64,000 nucleotides of DNA from Nocardiopsis suaedae (GCF_027706745.1 NZ_JAQFWP010000019.1:1-64000), one strand, 5' to 3'; shown: positions 12,140-20,866, numbered from the stretch's first letter. Notes: generated from the sequence alone by a model not told the origin. Numbers and translations are program-made.

Positions 12140-13285
12140 ATGACCACCGGTGAAATCGCCCCCTCCAGCCAGGGCGAGGACCTTCCCGAGAGCCTGAAGG
12201 GAACACTTCCCGGCCGCTACTACACCGATCCGGCGATCTTCCGCGCGGAGCAGGCCGCGATCTTCGAGACGCAGTGGTTCTGCGCGGTGCTCGCGGCCGA
12301 CCTGGACAAGCCCGGGCGGTTCGAGACCGTGCAGGTCGGCCGTGAGAGCGTGCTGGTGGCCCGCGGCCGGGACGGCGCGGTCAACGCCTACCTCAACGTG
12401 TGCCGCCACCGCGGCGCGCGGCTGTGCACCGAGGAGAGCGGCGAGGTGCGCCGGGCCTTCCAGTGCCCCTACCACGCCTGGACCTACTCCCTGGACGGCA
12501 AGCTCGTCTCGGCCCCCAACCTGACGTCGATGCCGGACGTGGACCGTGCCCGCTTCGGCCTGCACCGGGTGCACGTGCGCGAGTGGCTCGGGTACGTGTG
12601 GGTGTGCCTGGCCGACGAGCCGCCCTCGTTCGAGGAGACCGTCATCGGCGACGTCACCACCCGCCTGGGAACCCCCGACGCGATCGTGGGCTACCAGGTC
12701 GCCGACCTCAAGCTCGGGCGGCGCATCGAGTACGACGTGAAGGCGAACTGGAAGCAGATCGTCGAGAACTTCATGGAGTGCTACCACTGCGCGACGATCC
12801 ACCCCGAGCTGACCGAGGTCCTGCCGGAGTTCGCCGACGGCCTGGCGGCCCAGTACTTCGTGGGCCACGGGGCCGAGTTCGGCCGGGACGTCGAGGGGTT
12901 CACCGTGGACGGGTCGGCCGGCCTCGAACGGATCCCGGGGGTGAACGAGGAGCAGGACCGGCGCTACTACGCCATCACGGTGCGCCCGACCGTCTTCATC
13001 AACCTCGTCCCCGACCACGTCATCTTCCACCGCATGTTCCCGCTCACCGCCGACCGCACCCTGGTCCGGTGCGACTGGCTGTACCTGCCCGAGGTCGTCG
13101 ACTCCGGCGCCGACATCGACCGCTCGGTGGAGCTGTTCCACCGGGTCAACCAGCAGGACTTCGACGCCTGTGAGCGGTGCCAGCTCGCCATGGACTCCCG
13201 GTCCTACCGGGACGGCGGCGTGCTGGTGCCCAGTGAGCACCACATCGGCGAGTTCCACGACTGGGTGCGCGCGCACACCGGCTGA
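12140..13285 (+). CDS. Rieske non-haem iron oxygenase, probable glycine betaine demethylase (oxygenase subunit)
   Basis: The 381-residue alpha subunit belongs to the ring-hydroxylating oxygenase superfamily. The Rieske cluster ligands are Cys88, His90, Cys109 and His112 (CRHRG and CPYHAW). The mononuclear iron ligands are His216 and His221 in YHCATIHPEL, with a C-terminal Asp expected near DFDACERC. Family members with this layout remove a methyl group from quaternary ammonium compounds, releasing formaldehyde. GbcA of Pseudomonas converts betaine to dimethylglycine. The neighbours make glycine betaine the most likely substrate; carnitine or stachydrine remain possible. Electrons probably come from the ferredoxin and reductase at 15,472-16,985. 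Confidence 0.85.
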   Translation: MTTGEIAPSSQGEDLPESLKGTLPGRYYTDPAIFRAEQAAIFETQWFCAVLAADLDKPGRFETVQVGRESVLVARGRDGAVNAYLNVCRHRGARLCTEESGEVRRAFQCPYHAWTYSLDGKLVSAPNLTSMPDVDRARFGLHRVHVREWLGYVWVCLADEPPSFEETVIGDVTTRLGTPDAIVGYQVADLKLGRRIEYDVKANWKQIVENFMECYHCATIHPELTEVLPEFADGLAAQYFVGHGAEFGRDVEGFTVDGSAGLERIPGVNEEQDRRYYAITVRPTVFINLVPDHVIFHRMFPLTADRTLVRCDWLYLPEVVDSGADIDRSVELFHRVNQQDFDACERCQLAMDSRSYRDGGVLVPSEHHIGEFHDWVRAHTG

Positions 13286-13299
13286 CCTGGGAAGGCGGG

Positions 13300-13326
13300 G
13301 CCCCGCGTGCGCGCACGCGGGGCTTT
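13300..13326. terminator. bidirectional terminator between the Rieske oxygenase and MHS transporter
   Basis: Positions 13300-13323 are a perfect 24-bp self-complementary sequence (GCCCCGCGTGC arms), followed by TTT on the plus strand. The flanking genes converge on it. Confidence 0.65.
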
Positions 13327-13520
13327 CGGGCGTCACCTTCGTCTAGGGGGGGTTGGGTGGATCATGGCCGTAGCGAGCGGCGTCCAGGTGCGTTCATCGC
13401 GAGAACGCTGTGTTTCCCGAAAAGCAGGGGAGTCAGCCTGGGTGCGCTGTCGACCGATGAGGACGCAGCGAGGGGCGTGCCCGGGCGTCGCGCAGTAGGC
13501 CGTGATCCGCACAACACCCC

Positions 13521-14972
13521 CTAGTTCTCTTCGCGGTTCTCTTCGCGCGGGTACTCGAGGGGCACGCCGTCGGGGGACAGCGGGGGAGGGGCCAGCTCCG
13601 AGCTCGACGTCAGCGGCGCCGCGCCCTCCAGCGGCCGCCCGGCGTGCTCTTTGAGGAAGCAGGTGCTGACCAGGCCGATGACGCCGGCGGCGATCAGGTA
13701 GTAGCCGGGCCAGTCGAGGTCGCCGGTGGCGACGGTCGCGGCCTCGATCACCGTCGGCGCCGTGCCCGCGAACACCGACACCGACACGTTGAAGATGACC
13801 GCGAGGCCGCTGTAGCGGACCATCGTGGGCAGCAGGGCGGGCAGCGTCGAGGGGGACACCGCCGCGAAGCACACCAGCGCGGTCCCCATGATCGCCAGCC
13901 CCGCGATCTGGCCCATGAGGCCCTCGCGCAGCAGCCACACGGCCGGGAGGCCGAGCAGGACCAGGGTGGAGCTGGCCAGGATCAGGACGGGGCGGCGCCC
14001 GATCCGGTCACTGAGCCGCCCCACCGACCCGATGGCGCACATCATCAGCAGCATCGTGCCGACCTGCAGGGCCGTCACCGTCGTGCCGTCGGCGCCGCCC
14101 GCGCCGTGGCGCGGGAGGGTGCCCGACAGGTAGGCGGGGACGTGGTTGGTCAGCACGTAGTTGGTGACGTTCCAGGCGATGGTCACCCCGGCCGCCACCA
14201 GGGCCGCGGACCGGTAGTGGGCCGCGATGATCTGGACGGCGCGCCGGACCGACATCGTGGCCAGCGCCGGGGAGCGCTCCATGAGCTGGCGGAAGGCGGG
14301 GGTGTCCTCCAGCGACATGCGCAGGTACAGCCCGGTCAGCCCCAGGGGCAGGGCGAGCAGGAACGGCAGGCGCCAGCCCCAGGCGGCCAGGTCCTCGGCG
14401 GGCAGCAGCGCGATCACCGCCCCGGAGGCGGCCGCGCCCAGGGCGTAGCCCGCCAGCGTGGACAGCTCAAGGCGGCTGCCGAAGAACCCGCGCCGCCGGT
14501 CGGGCGCGTACTCGGCGATCAGGGTGAGCGCGCCGGTGTACTCGCCTCCGGCCGCGAAGCCCTGCAGCATCCGCATCAGCAGCACCAGCACCGGGGCGGC
14601 GACGCCGATGGTGCCGTGGCCGGGCACCAGGCCGAGCAGGACCGTGGCCGCGGCCATCAGCAGCATCGAGGCGGAGAGCACCCGGGTGCGGCCGAACCGG
14701 TCGCCGAGCCAGCCGAACACGAACCCGCCCAGCGGGCGCACGAGGAAGGCCGAGGCGAACGCGCCCAGGGCCAGGGCCGTGGTCCACCGGCCGGCGTCGG
14801 GGAAGAACACCCCGTTCAGCACGGCGACGGCCAGGTAGGAGTAGAGCCCGAAGTCGTACCAGGCGGCGAAGTTGCCGAGGGCGGCCGCGCCGACCGCCCT
14901 GCGGACGATGCGCTCCTCCTGCACGACGGGCGGCGTCAGGCCCCGGCGCGGCCGCCTCGGCTTGTCGGTCAT
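13521..14972 (-). CDS. MFS transporter of the metabolite:H+ symporter (MHS/ProP) type
   Basis: The 483-residue twelve-helix permease has GNFAAWYDFGLYSYLA near the N terminus and RPLGGFVFGWLGDRFGR, the loop 2-3 signature. Both are typical of the ProP/KgtP-like branch of the major facilitator superfamily. Members import proline, betaine, dicarboxylates or aromatic acids with protons. ATG 14972 is preceded by GAGGAGG. Lying inside the betaine island and divergent from the ferredoxin-reductase pair, it is probably a second carrier for betaine or a precursor. That is inference. Confidence 0.88.
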   Translation of the reverse strand: MTDKPRRPRRGLTPPVVQEERIVRRAVGAAALGNFAAWYDFGLYSYLAVAVLNGVFFPDAGRWTTALALGAFASAFLVRPLGGFVFGWLGDRFGRTRVLSASMLLMAAATVLLGLVPGHGTIGVAAPVLVLLMRMLQGFAAGGEYTGALTLIAEYAPDRRRGFFGSRLELSTLAGYALGAAASGAVIALLPAEDLAAWGWRLPFLLALPLGLTGLYLRMSLEDTPAFRQLMERSPALATMSVRRAVQIIAAHYRSAALVAAGVTIAWNVTNYVLTNHVPAYLSGTLPRHGAGGADGTTVTALQVGTMLLMMCAIGSVGRLSDRIGRRPVLILASSTLVLLGLPAVWLLREGLMGQIAGLAIMGTALVCFAAVSPSTLPALLPTMVRYSGLAVIFNVSVSVFAGTAPTVIEAATVATGDLDWPGYYLIAAGVIGLVSTCFLKEHAGRPLEGAAPLTSSSELAPPPLSPDGVPLEYPREENREEN

Positions 14973-15063
14973 GAGCCTCCTCGGTGCGGGTCCCGGTCCG
15001 CCCGAGGGGGAGCGGTGGGCCGGGGCCCAGAGGGCGAGGATTCGGGAGGTAAGTGTCGACGAG

Positions 15064-15072
15064 TGATATATC
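15064..15072. promoter_or_regulatory. TGATATATC element upstream of the MHS transporter
   Basis: Nine of the ten bases of the TGATATATCA palindrome at 7064 recur here, 92 bp before the transporter start. GTTCAG follows after three bases rather than seven. A third target of the same regulator is plausible but weaker. Confidence 0.4.
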
Positions 15073-15193
15073 TCTGTTCAGCACGCGGCAACTTACGGCA
15101 CCGCACCGCGGGGGTCAAGGCGCGGGGATCCGGTCCGGGCCGGGTGGGCCCCCCGGGGTGCCGGGGCGGAAACGAGAACGTCACGGACGTGTT

Positions 15194-15275
15194 CGAAATC
15201 GACCGTTGACGCGCGGTCCGGTGGAGCCGCATCCTGTGTGTTGCGCATCCCACCCCGGGTCTCGCAGTGTGCAAC
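15194..15275 (+). promoter_or_regulatory. first copy of a duplicated dyad module upstream of the ferredoxin gene
   Basis: The module reads TCGAAA, then GACCGTTGACG (15201-15211), then GTTGCGCAT (15240-15248), and ends in GCAAC (15271-15275). The GTTGC...GCAAC dyad spans 36 bp. TTGACG resembles a -35 box. The same arrangement recurs near 15,379-15,460. Confidence 0.45.
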
Positions 15276-15378
15276 AGAGGCGAAAGGATCGTCGTCGCAC
15301 CCGGCCGGGACCCTCCACCCGTCGGCCCACCGTTCCGGGTGCGCACCACGGCGCCGACCCCCCTGACCCCCTGGCCGT

Positions 15379-15460
15379 CGAAAGATGACCGTTGACGAGC
15401 GGCGGACCGGACCGCCCTGAGTGCGTTGCGTATTACGAAATGAGTTACTTCATATGCAAC
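15379..15460 (+). promoter_or_regulatory. second copy of the dyad module, immediately upstream of the ferredoxin gene
   Basis: TCGAAA, GACCGTTGACG (15387-15397), GTTGCGTAT (15425-15433) and ATATGCAAC (15452-15460) repeat the order and spacing of the first copy, about 186 bp downstream. The dyad again spans exactly 36 bp and ends 2 bases before the ribosome site GGAGG. A regulator bound here would block ferredoxin expression or translation initiation. Confidence 0.5.
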
Positions 15461-15471
15461 TTGGAGGCGAG

Positions 15472-15828
15472 ATGATCTTCGTGGGCGAGCTGTCCGAACT
15501 CCCGCCCGGGGAATCGGTCCGCGTACAGGGAGAGGTGGCGATCGCGGTCTTCAACGCCGACGGCGAGCTCTACGCGATCGACGACACCTGCACCCACCAG
15601 GACGCGTCGCTGTCCGACGGATGGCTGGAGGGCTGCGCTGTGGAGTGCCCCCTGCACGCGGCCTGCTTCGACCTGCGGACCGGCCGCCCCAGCGGGCCGC
15701 CCGCCAAGGAGCCCGTCCGGACCCACCGGGTCGAGGTCCAGGACGGCCGGATCTACGTCCACGAGACGGCCCCCGTCGGCGCGGCCCCCGTCGCCGCCGA
15801 GGCGGCCGTGGGCGAGGTGGTCCGATGA
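15472..15828 (+). CDS. Rieske-type [2Fe-2S] ferredoxin
   Basis: The soluble 118-residue ferredoxin has cluster ligands Cys40-x-His42 and Cys59-x2-His62 (CTHQD and CPLHAACF). It resembles the ferredoxins of three-component dioxygenases such as BphA3 and BmoC. GGAGG lies 5 bases before ATG 15472. An upstream in-frame start would place the promoter dyad inside the gene and adds no domain. The stop overlaps the reductase start (ATGA). It probably shuttles electrons from that reductase to the Rieske oxygenase at 12,140. Confidence 0.92.
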   Translation: MIFVGELSELPPGESVRVQGEVAIAVFNADGELYAIDDTCTHQDASLSDGWLEGCAVECPLHAACFDLRTGRPSGPPAKEPVRTHRVEVQDGRIYVHETAPVGAAPVAAEAAVGEVVR

Positions 15829-16985
15829 GGACCGCCACCGTGGTCGGGGCCTCCCTGGCCGGACTGGCGAGCGCCCGCGCGCTGCGCGAGCACGGCTTCG
15901 ACGGCCGCATCACCGTCATCGGCGAGGAGAAGCACGCCCCCTACGACCGCCCGCCGCTGTCCAAGGAGTTCCTGGCGGGCACGGTGTCCGAGGACGACAT
16001 CCGCCTGACCGCGGACGACGAGGACCTCCAGGTGGACTGGGCCCTGGGCCGCACCGCCACGGCCCTGCGGCCGCGGGAGCGCACCGTGGTCCTCGACGAC
16101 GGCAACCGCGTCGCCTCCGACGCGGTCGTTTTGGCGACCGGGGCGCGGGCGCGCACGCTCCCCGGCCCCCTCCCCGCAGGGGTCCACACCCTGCGCACCC
16201 TCGACGACGCCCTGGCCCTGCGGCGCGAACTGGTACCGGGGGCGCGACTGGTCGTCATCGGGGGCGGGTTCATCGGCGCCGAGGTCGCCTCGACCGCGGT
16301 CGGCCTGGGCTGCGAGGTGGACGTCGTCGAAGCGGGGGCGGTCCCGCTCCAGCGCGCGCTGGGGCCCGAGATCGGGGCGTTCTGCGCGCGGCTGCACGCG
16401 CGCAACGGCGTGCGCCTGCACTCCCACGCCCGCGTCGTGGAGATCGTGGGCCACTCCAGCGTGCAGGCCGTCCGGCTGGAGGACGGGCGGCTGCTCCCGG
16501 CCGACGCGGTGGTGGCGGGCATCGGCGCCGCCCCCAACACCGAGTGGCTCCACGGGTCGGGCGTCCAGGTCGACGACGGGGTCCGCACCGACGAGGCGGG
16601 GGCCACCAACGTGCCCGGGGTGGTCGCCGTCGGCGACTGCGCCAACAGCCACCGGGCCTACACCGGGGCGCCGCTGCGGCTGGAGCACTGGACCAACGCC
16701 CTGCAGCAGCCCGCGGCGGCCGCCGCGGGCCTGCTCGGCCGCGAGCACAGCGCGCCCGCCCACCACGCGGTCCCCTACTTCTGGTCCGACCAGTACGGCC
16801 ACAAGATCCAGTTCGCGGGCCGCCGCACCGACGCGAGCTCGCTGCAGGTCGAGGAGGGCGACCCCGAGACGGGCGCCTTCCTGGCCCTCTACACCGACCG
16901 CGACGAGGAGGTCACCGGCGTCCTCGCCGTCGACCTCCCCCGCCCCTTCGGCGGGTGGCGCAGAAAACTGGCCAAGCGGATCTGA
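15825..16985 (+). CDS. FAD-dependent NAD(P)H:ferredoxin reductase
   Basis: The 386-residue pyridine nucleotide-disulfide family reductase is of the BphA4/rubredoxin reductase type. It has an N-terminal FAD site (VVGASLAGLASARALREHG), the APYDRPPLSKEFL element, an NAD site (VVIGGGFIGAEVA), the VVAVGDCAN FAD-contact motif and a C-terminal reductase domain. It transfers electrons from NAD(P)H to the adjacent ferredoxin. The genes overlap by four bases. Proteobacterial betaine demethylases use a fused reductase (GbcB); here a reductase-ferredoxin pair seems to do that work. Confidence 0.94.
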   Translation: MRTATVVGASLAGLASARALREHGFDGRITVIGEEKHAPYDRPPLSKEFLAGTVSEDDIRLTADDEDLQVDWALGRTATALRPRERTVVLDDGNRVASDAVVLATGARARTLPGPLPAGVHTLRTLDDALALRRELVPGARLVVIGGGFIGAEVASTAVGLGCEVDVVEAGAVPLQRALGPEIGAFCARLHARNGVRLHSHARVVEIVGHSSVQAVRLEDGRLLPADAVVAGIGAAPNTEWLHGSGVQVDDGVRTDEAGATNVPGVVAVGDCANSHRAYTGAPLRLEHWTNALQQPAAAAAGLLGREHSAPAHHAVPYFWSDQYGHKIQFAGRRTDASSLQVEEGDPETGAFLALYTDRDEEVTGVLAVDLPRPFGGWRRKLAKRI

Positions 16986-17017
16986 CCGGGGCCCCGCCCG
17001 TCCGGGCGGGGCCCCGG
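16986..17017. terminator. bidirectional terminator between convergent reductase and LuxR genes
   Basis: The 15-bp arms at 16986-17000 and 17003-17017 are perfectly complementary with only TC between them. The hairpin sits between two convergent stop codons. There is no T run. Confidence 0.65.
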
Positions 17018-17027
17018 CGCGCTCCTT

Positions 17028-18302
17028 CTAGGACGCACCGCCCCGGGCGCCGGGGGCGTCGGCCGCGATCCCCGCCCTCAGGCCGATCACGGCCGCCTCG
17101 CCCCTGGTCGCCACGCCCAGCTTCTTGAGCACCGCCGAGATGTGGAACTTCACCGTGCTCTCGGCCACGCCCAGGTCATGCGCGATGGCCCGGTTGCGCT
17201 TGCCCGCCGCCACCAGGGCCAGCACCTCCCGCTCCCGGCGGTTCAGGTCCGCCGGCAGCTTCTGCTCGGCCTGCGGCGCGGGCGGGGCGAGCGGAAGCCG
17301 GACGACGACCCGGTTGCCCCAGCCGGGCACCGACTCCACCTCCAGCCCGGCGTCGAGCGTGCGCGCCCGCCCCTCCAGCGTCCGCCGCAGACCGGCCGCG
17401 TCCAGCACGCCGCCGCCCTGGTCCCGCACGTCGACCACCAGGGTGGCGCTGTCGCACACCCAGGCCACCCGCAGCCGCTCCACATCGGACTGCGCCGTCA
17501 GGGCGACCGCGACGTCATGGGTGAGCGCCCGGGCCCCATAGGCGACCTCGCCGGGCAGGGGGCCGCCGCCGTCTCCCGGCGGCACGAACTCGGCCGCCAC
17601 CTCCCGGTGCCGCAGCAGGGGGTCGACCTCCTGGCGCAGCCGCTGGAAGGCGGCGTCCGGCGCCTCCTCCGAAAGGTTCCGGTCGGCGTCCCGGCGCGCC
17701 CTCAGGGCCACCAGGGCCTTGGAGGCGGCGTCGGCCGCCGCGCCCCGGGCGCCGCGGTCGTCCAACCGGGCCGAGCGCAGGGTGCTGAGGATCCCGGTGA
17801 GCGCCGCCTCGTGCGCCGCCGTCAGCTCGGCGGTGGCCCGCGTGCGCTCGCTCGACGCGGCCCGCGACTCGGCCAGGTAGTCCGGGCTGGCCTGGGCCAC
17901 CTGCTGGCGGATGGAGGTCGCCACGACGCCGAAGGCGGCCGCCAGCGCCGACGGGTCGGCCGGCTCGGCCCGGCGCCGCGGGAAGAGCACGAGCAGCGTG
18001 TCCTCGCGGTCCCGCACCGCCCACACCCAGCGCTGCGCACCGGCCAGCCGGGCGTGGCCGCTCGTGTGCTCCCCGAGCGCGACGGACGACTTCAGCGCTT
18101 CGAGCTCGGCGATGGTGACCCGCTCCACGATGTCGCGCTCGCCCGCCACCTTGCGGGGGCGGCCGGTGCACTCCAGCGTGTAGACCACCAGCGCCCGGTG
18201 GGGCCACCGCTCCGACAGCATCCGGGAGAACCGGCGCGCGATGTCGGCCAGTGGGCCCGCCACCACCTCGCGCAGCGCGTGCAGTTCGGCGACATCCCCC
18301 AT
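17028..18302 (-). CDS. LuxR-family transcriptional regulator with ATPase-like domain
   Basis: The 424-residue protein has three parts. An N-terminal sensor-like region (about 1-150) shows no clear signature. The middle resembles the ATP-binding fold of histidine kinases (VDVRDQGGG, then GWGNRVVVRLPL), but the phosphoacceptor H-box is not obvious. A C-terminal GerE/LuxR helix-turn-helix follows (LNRREREVLALVAAGKRNRAIAHDLGVAESTVK, quoted by its ends: LNRREREVL and AESTVKFHISAVLKKL). I chose ATG 18302 because upstream extension is not homologous. It is divergent from mscR, so it may respond to formaldehyde or to betaine catabolism. That is inference. Confidence 0.82.
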   Translation of the reverse strand: MGDVAELHALREVVAGPLADIARRFSRMLSERWPHRALVVYTLECTGRPRKVAGERDIVERVTIAELEALKSSVALGEHTSGHARLAGAQRWVWAVRDREDTLLVLFPRRRAEPADPSALAAAFGVVATSIRQQVAQASPDYLAESRAASSERTRATAELTAAHEAALTGILSTLRSARLDDRGARGAAADAASKALVALRARRDADRNLSEEAPDAAFQRLRQEVDPLLRHREVAAEFVPPGDGGGPLPGEVAYGARALTHDVAVALTAQSDVERLRVAWVCDSATLVVDVRDQGGGVLDAAGLRRTLEGRARTLDAGLEVESVPGWGNRVVVRLPLAPPAPQAEQKLPADLNRREREVLALVAAGKRNRAIAHDLGVAESTVKFHISAVLKKLGVATRGEAAVIGLRAGIAADAPGARGGAS

Positions 18303-18476
18303 GTCCGGGAAGTCTAGGCGCCCCCGCCTCCGGCGGGAACGGCGCGGCCCCGCCGAAGGGAGGGAAACTCCCCGCCTTCCGGCGGGCTCCCCGTCCGGGC
18401 CGCCCGGTCCTACCGTCGCGGTGAGTGCCGCGCGCCGCCGCGCGCGGCCGGTCGCAGCATCGGAGGAACACCAGGC

Positions 18477-19562
18477 ATGCCACAGCAGGTACGCGGCGTC
18501 GTCGCCAGGAAGAAGGGCGCCCCCGTCGAGGTCGCCGACATCGTCGTCCCCGACCCGGGGCCGGGGGAGGCCGTGGTCGCCATCGCGGCCTGCGGGGTGT
18601 GCCACACCGACCTGACCTACCGGGAGGGCGGCATCAACGACGAGTTCCCCTTCCTGCTCGGCCACGAGGCGGCGGGCACGGTGGAGAGCGTCGGGGAGGG
18701 GGTCGAGGACGTGGCCCCCGGCGACTTCGTCGTGCTGAACTGGCGCGCGGTGTGCGGGAGCTGCCGCGCCTGCAAGCGCGGCCGCGCGCAGTACTGCTTC
18801 GACACCTTCAACGCCGCGCAGCCGATGACCCTGGCGGACGGGACCGAGCTGTCCCCGGCCCTGGGCATCGGCGCGTTCGCGGAGAAGACGCTCGTGCACG
18901 CCGGCCAGTGCACCAAGGTCGACCCGGCCGCGGACCCGGCCGTCGTCGGGCTGCTGGGGTGCGGGGTGATGGCCGGGCTCGGCGCGGCCGTCAACACCGG
19001 GGGCGTGGGCCGCGGCGACTCGGTCGCCGTCATCGGCTGCGGCGGCGTCGGCGACGCCGCGGTGGCCGGGGCGCGCCTGGCCGGGGCCGGGACCATCATC
19101 GCCGTGGACCGCGACGCCGGGAAGCTGGAGTGGGCCAAGGAGCTGGGCGCCACCCACACCGTCGACGCCTCCGCGGCCGACACGGTCGAGGAGGTGCGCG
19201 CCCTCACCGGGGGCTTCGGCGCCGACGTCGTCATCGACGCGGTCGGCCGCCCCGAGACCTTCGAGCAGGCCTTCTACGCCCGCGACCTGGCCGGGACCGT
19301 GGTGCTGGTGGGCGTGCCCACCCCCGAGATGCGCCTCGAACTGCCCTTCCTCGACGTCTTCGGGCGCGGCGGGGCGCTGAAGTCCTCCTGGTACGGCGAC
19401 TGCCTGCCCGAGCGCGACTTCCCCATGCTGGTGGACCTGTACCGCCAGGGGCGCCTGCCGCTGGAGCGGTTCGTCACCGAGCGCATCGGCATCGAGGAGG
19501 TCGAGCAGGCCTTCCACACCATGCACGAGGGCGAAGTGCTGCGCTCGGTGGTGGTCCTGTGA
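18477..19562 (+). CDS. mscR: S-(hydroxymethyl)mycothiol dehydrogenase (formaldehyde dehydrogenase)
   Basis: The 361-residue zinc alcohol dehydrogenase of class III type oxidises the formaldehyde-mycothiol adduct to S-formylmycothiol with NAD+, and also reduces S-nitrosomycothiol in the family. Zinc motifs are visible: ACGVCHTD near residues 38-45, GHEAAGTVE, and the structural cluster [15 protein letters not shown]. The NAD-binding site is [19 protein letters not shown] precedes ATG 18477. It detoxifies formaldehyde released by the Rieske demethylase. The next gene overlaps by four bases. Confidence 0.93.
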   Translation: MPQQVRGVVARKKGAPVEVADIVVPDPGPGEAVVAIAACGVCHTDLTYREGGINDEFPFLLGHEAAGTVESVGEGVEDVAPGDFVVLNWRAVCGSCRACKRGRAQYCFDTFNAAQPMTLADGTELSPALGIGAFAEKTLVHAGQCTKVDPAADPAVVGLLGCGVMAGLGAAVNTGGVGRGDSVAVIGCGGVGDAAVAGARLAGAGTIIAVDRDAGKLEWAKELGATHTVDASAADTVEEVRALTGGFGADVVIDAVGRPETFEQAFYARDLAGTVVLVGVPTPEMRLELPFLDVFGRGGALKSSWYGDCLPERDFPMLVDLYRQGRLPLERFVTERIGIEEVEQAFHTMHEGEVLRSVVVL

Positions 19563-20191
19563 GCGGCGCGCTGCGGATCGACCGCGTGGTCACCTCCGGC
19601 CTGTTCGAGCTCGACGGGGGCGCCTGGGAGGTCGACAACAACGTCTGGGTGGTCGGCGACGACGACGAGGCGGTGGTGATCGACGCCGCGCACGACGCCG
19701 AGCCCATCGTCAAGGCCGTCGGCGGGCGGGACGTGGCCGCGGTGGTGTGCACCCACGGGCACACCGACCACGTCACCGTCGCCCCGCGGCTGGGGCGGGA
19801 GCTGGACGCGCCGGTCCTGCTGCACTCCGGCGACGACGTGCTGTGGCGGATGAGCCACGAGGGCCGGTCCTACCGGCACCTCGACGACGGCCACCGCATC
19901 GGGGTCGCGGGCACCGAGCTGGTCGCGATCCACACGCCGGGCCACTCGCCGGGCTCGGTGTGCCTGCACCTGCCCGAGGCGGGGGCGCTGTTCTCCGGGG
20001 ACACGCTGTTCTCCGGTGGGCCGGGGGCGACCGGGCGGTCCTACTCGGACTTCCCGACGATCATCGGCTCCATCCGCGAGCGCCTGTTCCGCTTGCCGGA
20101 GGAGACCCGCGTCCACACCGGCCACGGCGACGGCACCACGATCGGCTCGGAGGCGCCGCACCTGGCGGAGTGGATCGCCCGCGGCCACTGA
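19559..20191 (+). CDS. MBL-fold hydrolase, possible S-formylmycothiol hydrolase
   Basis: The 210-residue metallo-beta-lactamase-fold protein has the metal motif THGHTDH and later [17 protein letters not shown] and HTGHGDGT. It resembles glyoxalase II-like hydrolases. The GTG start overlaps the mscR stop (GTGA). An MBL gene next to mscR is conserved in actinobacteria, and hydrolysis of the S-formylmycothiol thioester to formate is the obvious next step. To my knowledge that role is proposed rather than proven. Confidence 0.9.
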   Translation: MSGALRIDRVVTSGLFELDGGAWEVDNNVWVVGDDDEAVVIDAAHDAEPIVKAVGGRDVAAVVCTHGHTDHVTVAPRLGRELDAPVLLHSGDDVLWRMSHEGRSYRHLDDGHRIGVAGTELVAIHTPGHSPGSVCLHLPEAGALFSGDTLFSGGPGATGRSYSDFPTIIGSIRERLFRLPEETRVHTGHGDGTTIGSEAPHLAEWIARGH

Positions 20192-20217
20192 GCCGGCCGC
20201 GGAGCCGGCTACTGAGC

Positions 20218-20263
20218 GGGCGTGTGCACCGGTCCCCCAGGGCCGGGGCCGGTGCACACGCCC
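20218..20263. terminator. 15-bp terminator after the mscR operon
   Basis: GGGCGTGTGCACCGG (20218-20232) pairs perfectly with CCGGTGCACACGCCC (20249-20263) across a 16-base loop. It separates the betaine island from the cold-shock gene. Confidence 0.65.
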
Positions 20264-20336
20264 TGTCCCGGTCCGGGGCCGTTCGGCCGGACCGGGCGCC
20301 CCCTCACCGGGGCGGCGGGAGTGACCGGAGTGACAG

Positions 20337-20365
20337 GGGACAGGCGCACCCGAATGTGCTAGTGT
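20337..20365 (+). promoter_or_regulatory. candidate promoter of the cold-shock gene
   Basis: GGGACA (20337-20342) and TAGTGT (20360-20365, preceded by TGC as an extended -10) are 17 bp apart. A transcript starting near 20,372 would carry a leader of about 150 bases before the coding region. Confidence 0.4.
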
Positions 20366-20390
20366 CACAGACGGGTTGCAGTCTGGATTT

Positions 20391-20439
20391 CGCTTGATCG
20401 CTTGATCGCCCGCGGAGTTTCGGCCAGCGGGCGTTTTTT
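20391..20439 (+). terminator. intrinsic terminator inside the cold-shock gene leader
   Basis: A tandem GCTTGATC repeat (20392-20407) leads into CGCCCGC (20407-20413), a 13-base loop, GCGGGCG (20427-20433) and six T (20434-20439). This is the clearest stem-plus-T-tract in the window. It lies between the probable promoter and the cold-shock start, so it should attenuate transcription unless refolded. Confidence 0.6.
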
Positions 20440-20522
20440 CGTTCCGGAAAAGGGTTCGCGGCAGCCCCGGGCGCCGCAGCCCGCGGCGTCGGTTTCATTG
20501 CAGAAGGAACGAGGAGGCCGCC

Positions 20523-20726
20523 ATGGCCACCGGAACCGTCAAGTGGTTCAACAGCGAAAAGGGCTACGGCTTCATCAGCCAGGATGAGGGCGGCCCGGAC
20601 GTCTTCGTCCACTACTCCAGCATCGCCGGCTCCGGCTTCCGGAACCTTGAGGAGAACCAGCGCGTGGAGTTCGACATCGCGCAGGGCCCCAAGGGCCCGC
20701 AGGCCCAGGACGTCCAGGGCCTCTGA
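20523..20726 (+). CDS. cold-shock domain protein (CspA family)
   Basis: The 67-residue single cold-shock domain binds single-stranded nucleic acid and acts as an RNA chaperone. The RNP1 motif KGYGFI is at 13-18 and RNP2 VFVHY at 27-31, after the canonical [22 protein letters not shown] precedes ATG 20523. It is monocistronic between two strong hairpins. Regulation through the leader terminator is suggested by the sequence. Confidence 0.97.
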   Translation: MATGTVKWFNSEKGYGFISQDEGGPDVFVHYSSIAGSGFRNLEENQRVEFDIAQGPKGPQAQDVQGL

Positions 20727-20782
20727 GGAGGACCGGCACGACGTGCCCGCCCCGCCGCCTCACCGGGCCCGGGGCGGAGGGC

Positions 20783-20825
20783 GGACGGCCCCCGCAGCCA
20801 CCGGCTGCGGGGGCCGTCCCTTTTT
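20783..20825. terminator. 17-bp terminator after the cold-shock gene
   Basis: The arms 20783-20799 and 20803-20819 are perfectly complementary with an ACC loop, followed by TTTTT at 20821-20825. It also lies beyond the convergent arabinofuranosidase gene. Confidence 0.8.
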
Positions 20826-20866
20826 CCCGGGCGGTGCGGGGGGCGCCCGGGAGGCCGGGCCGGAGG

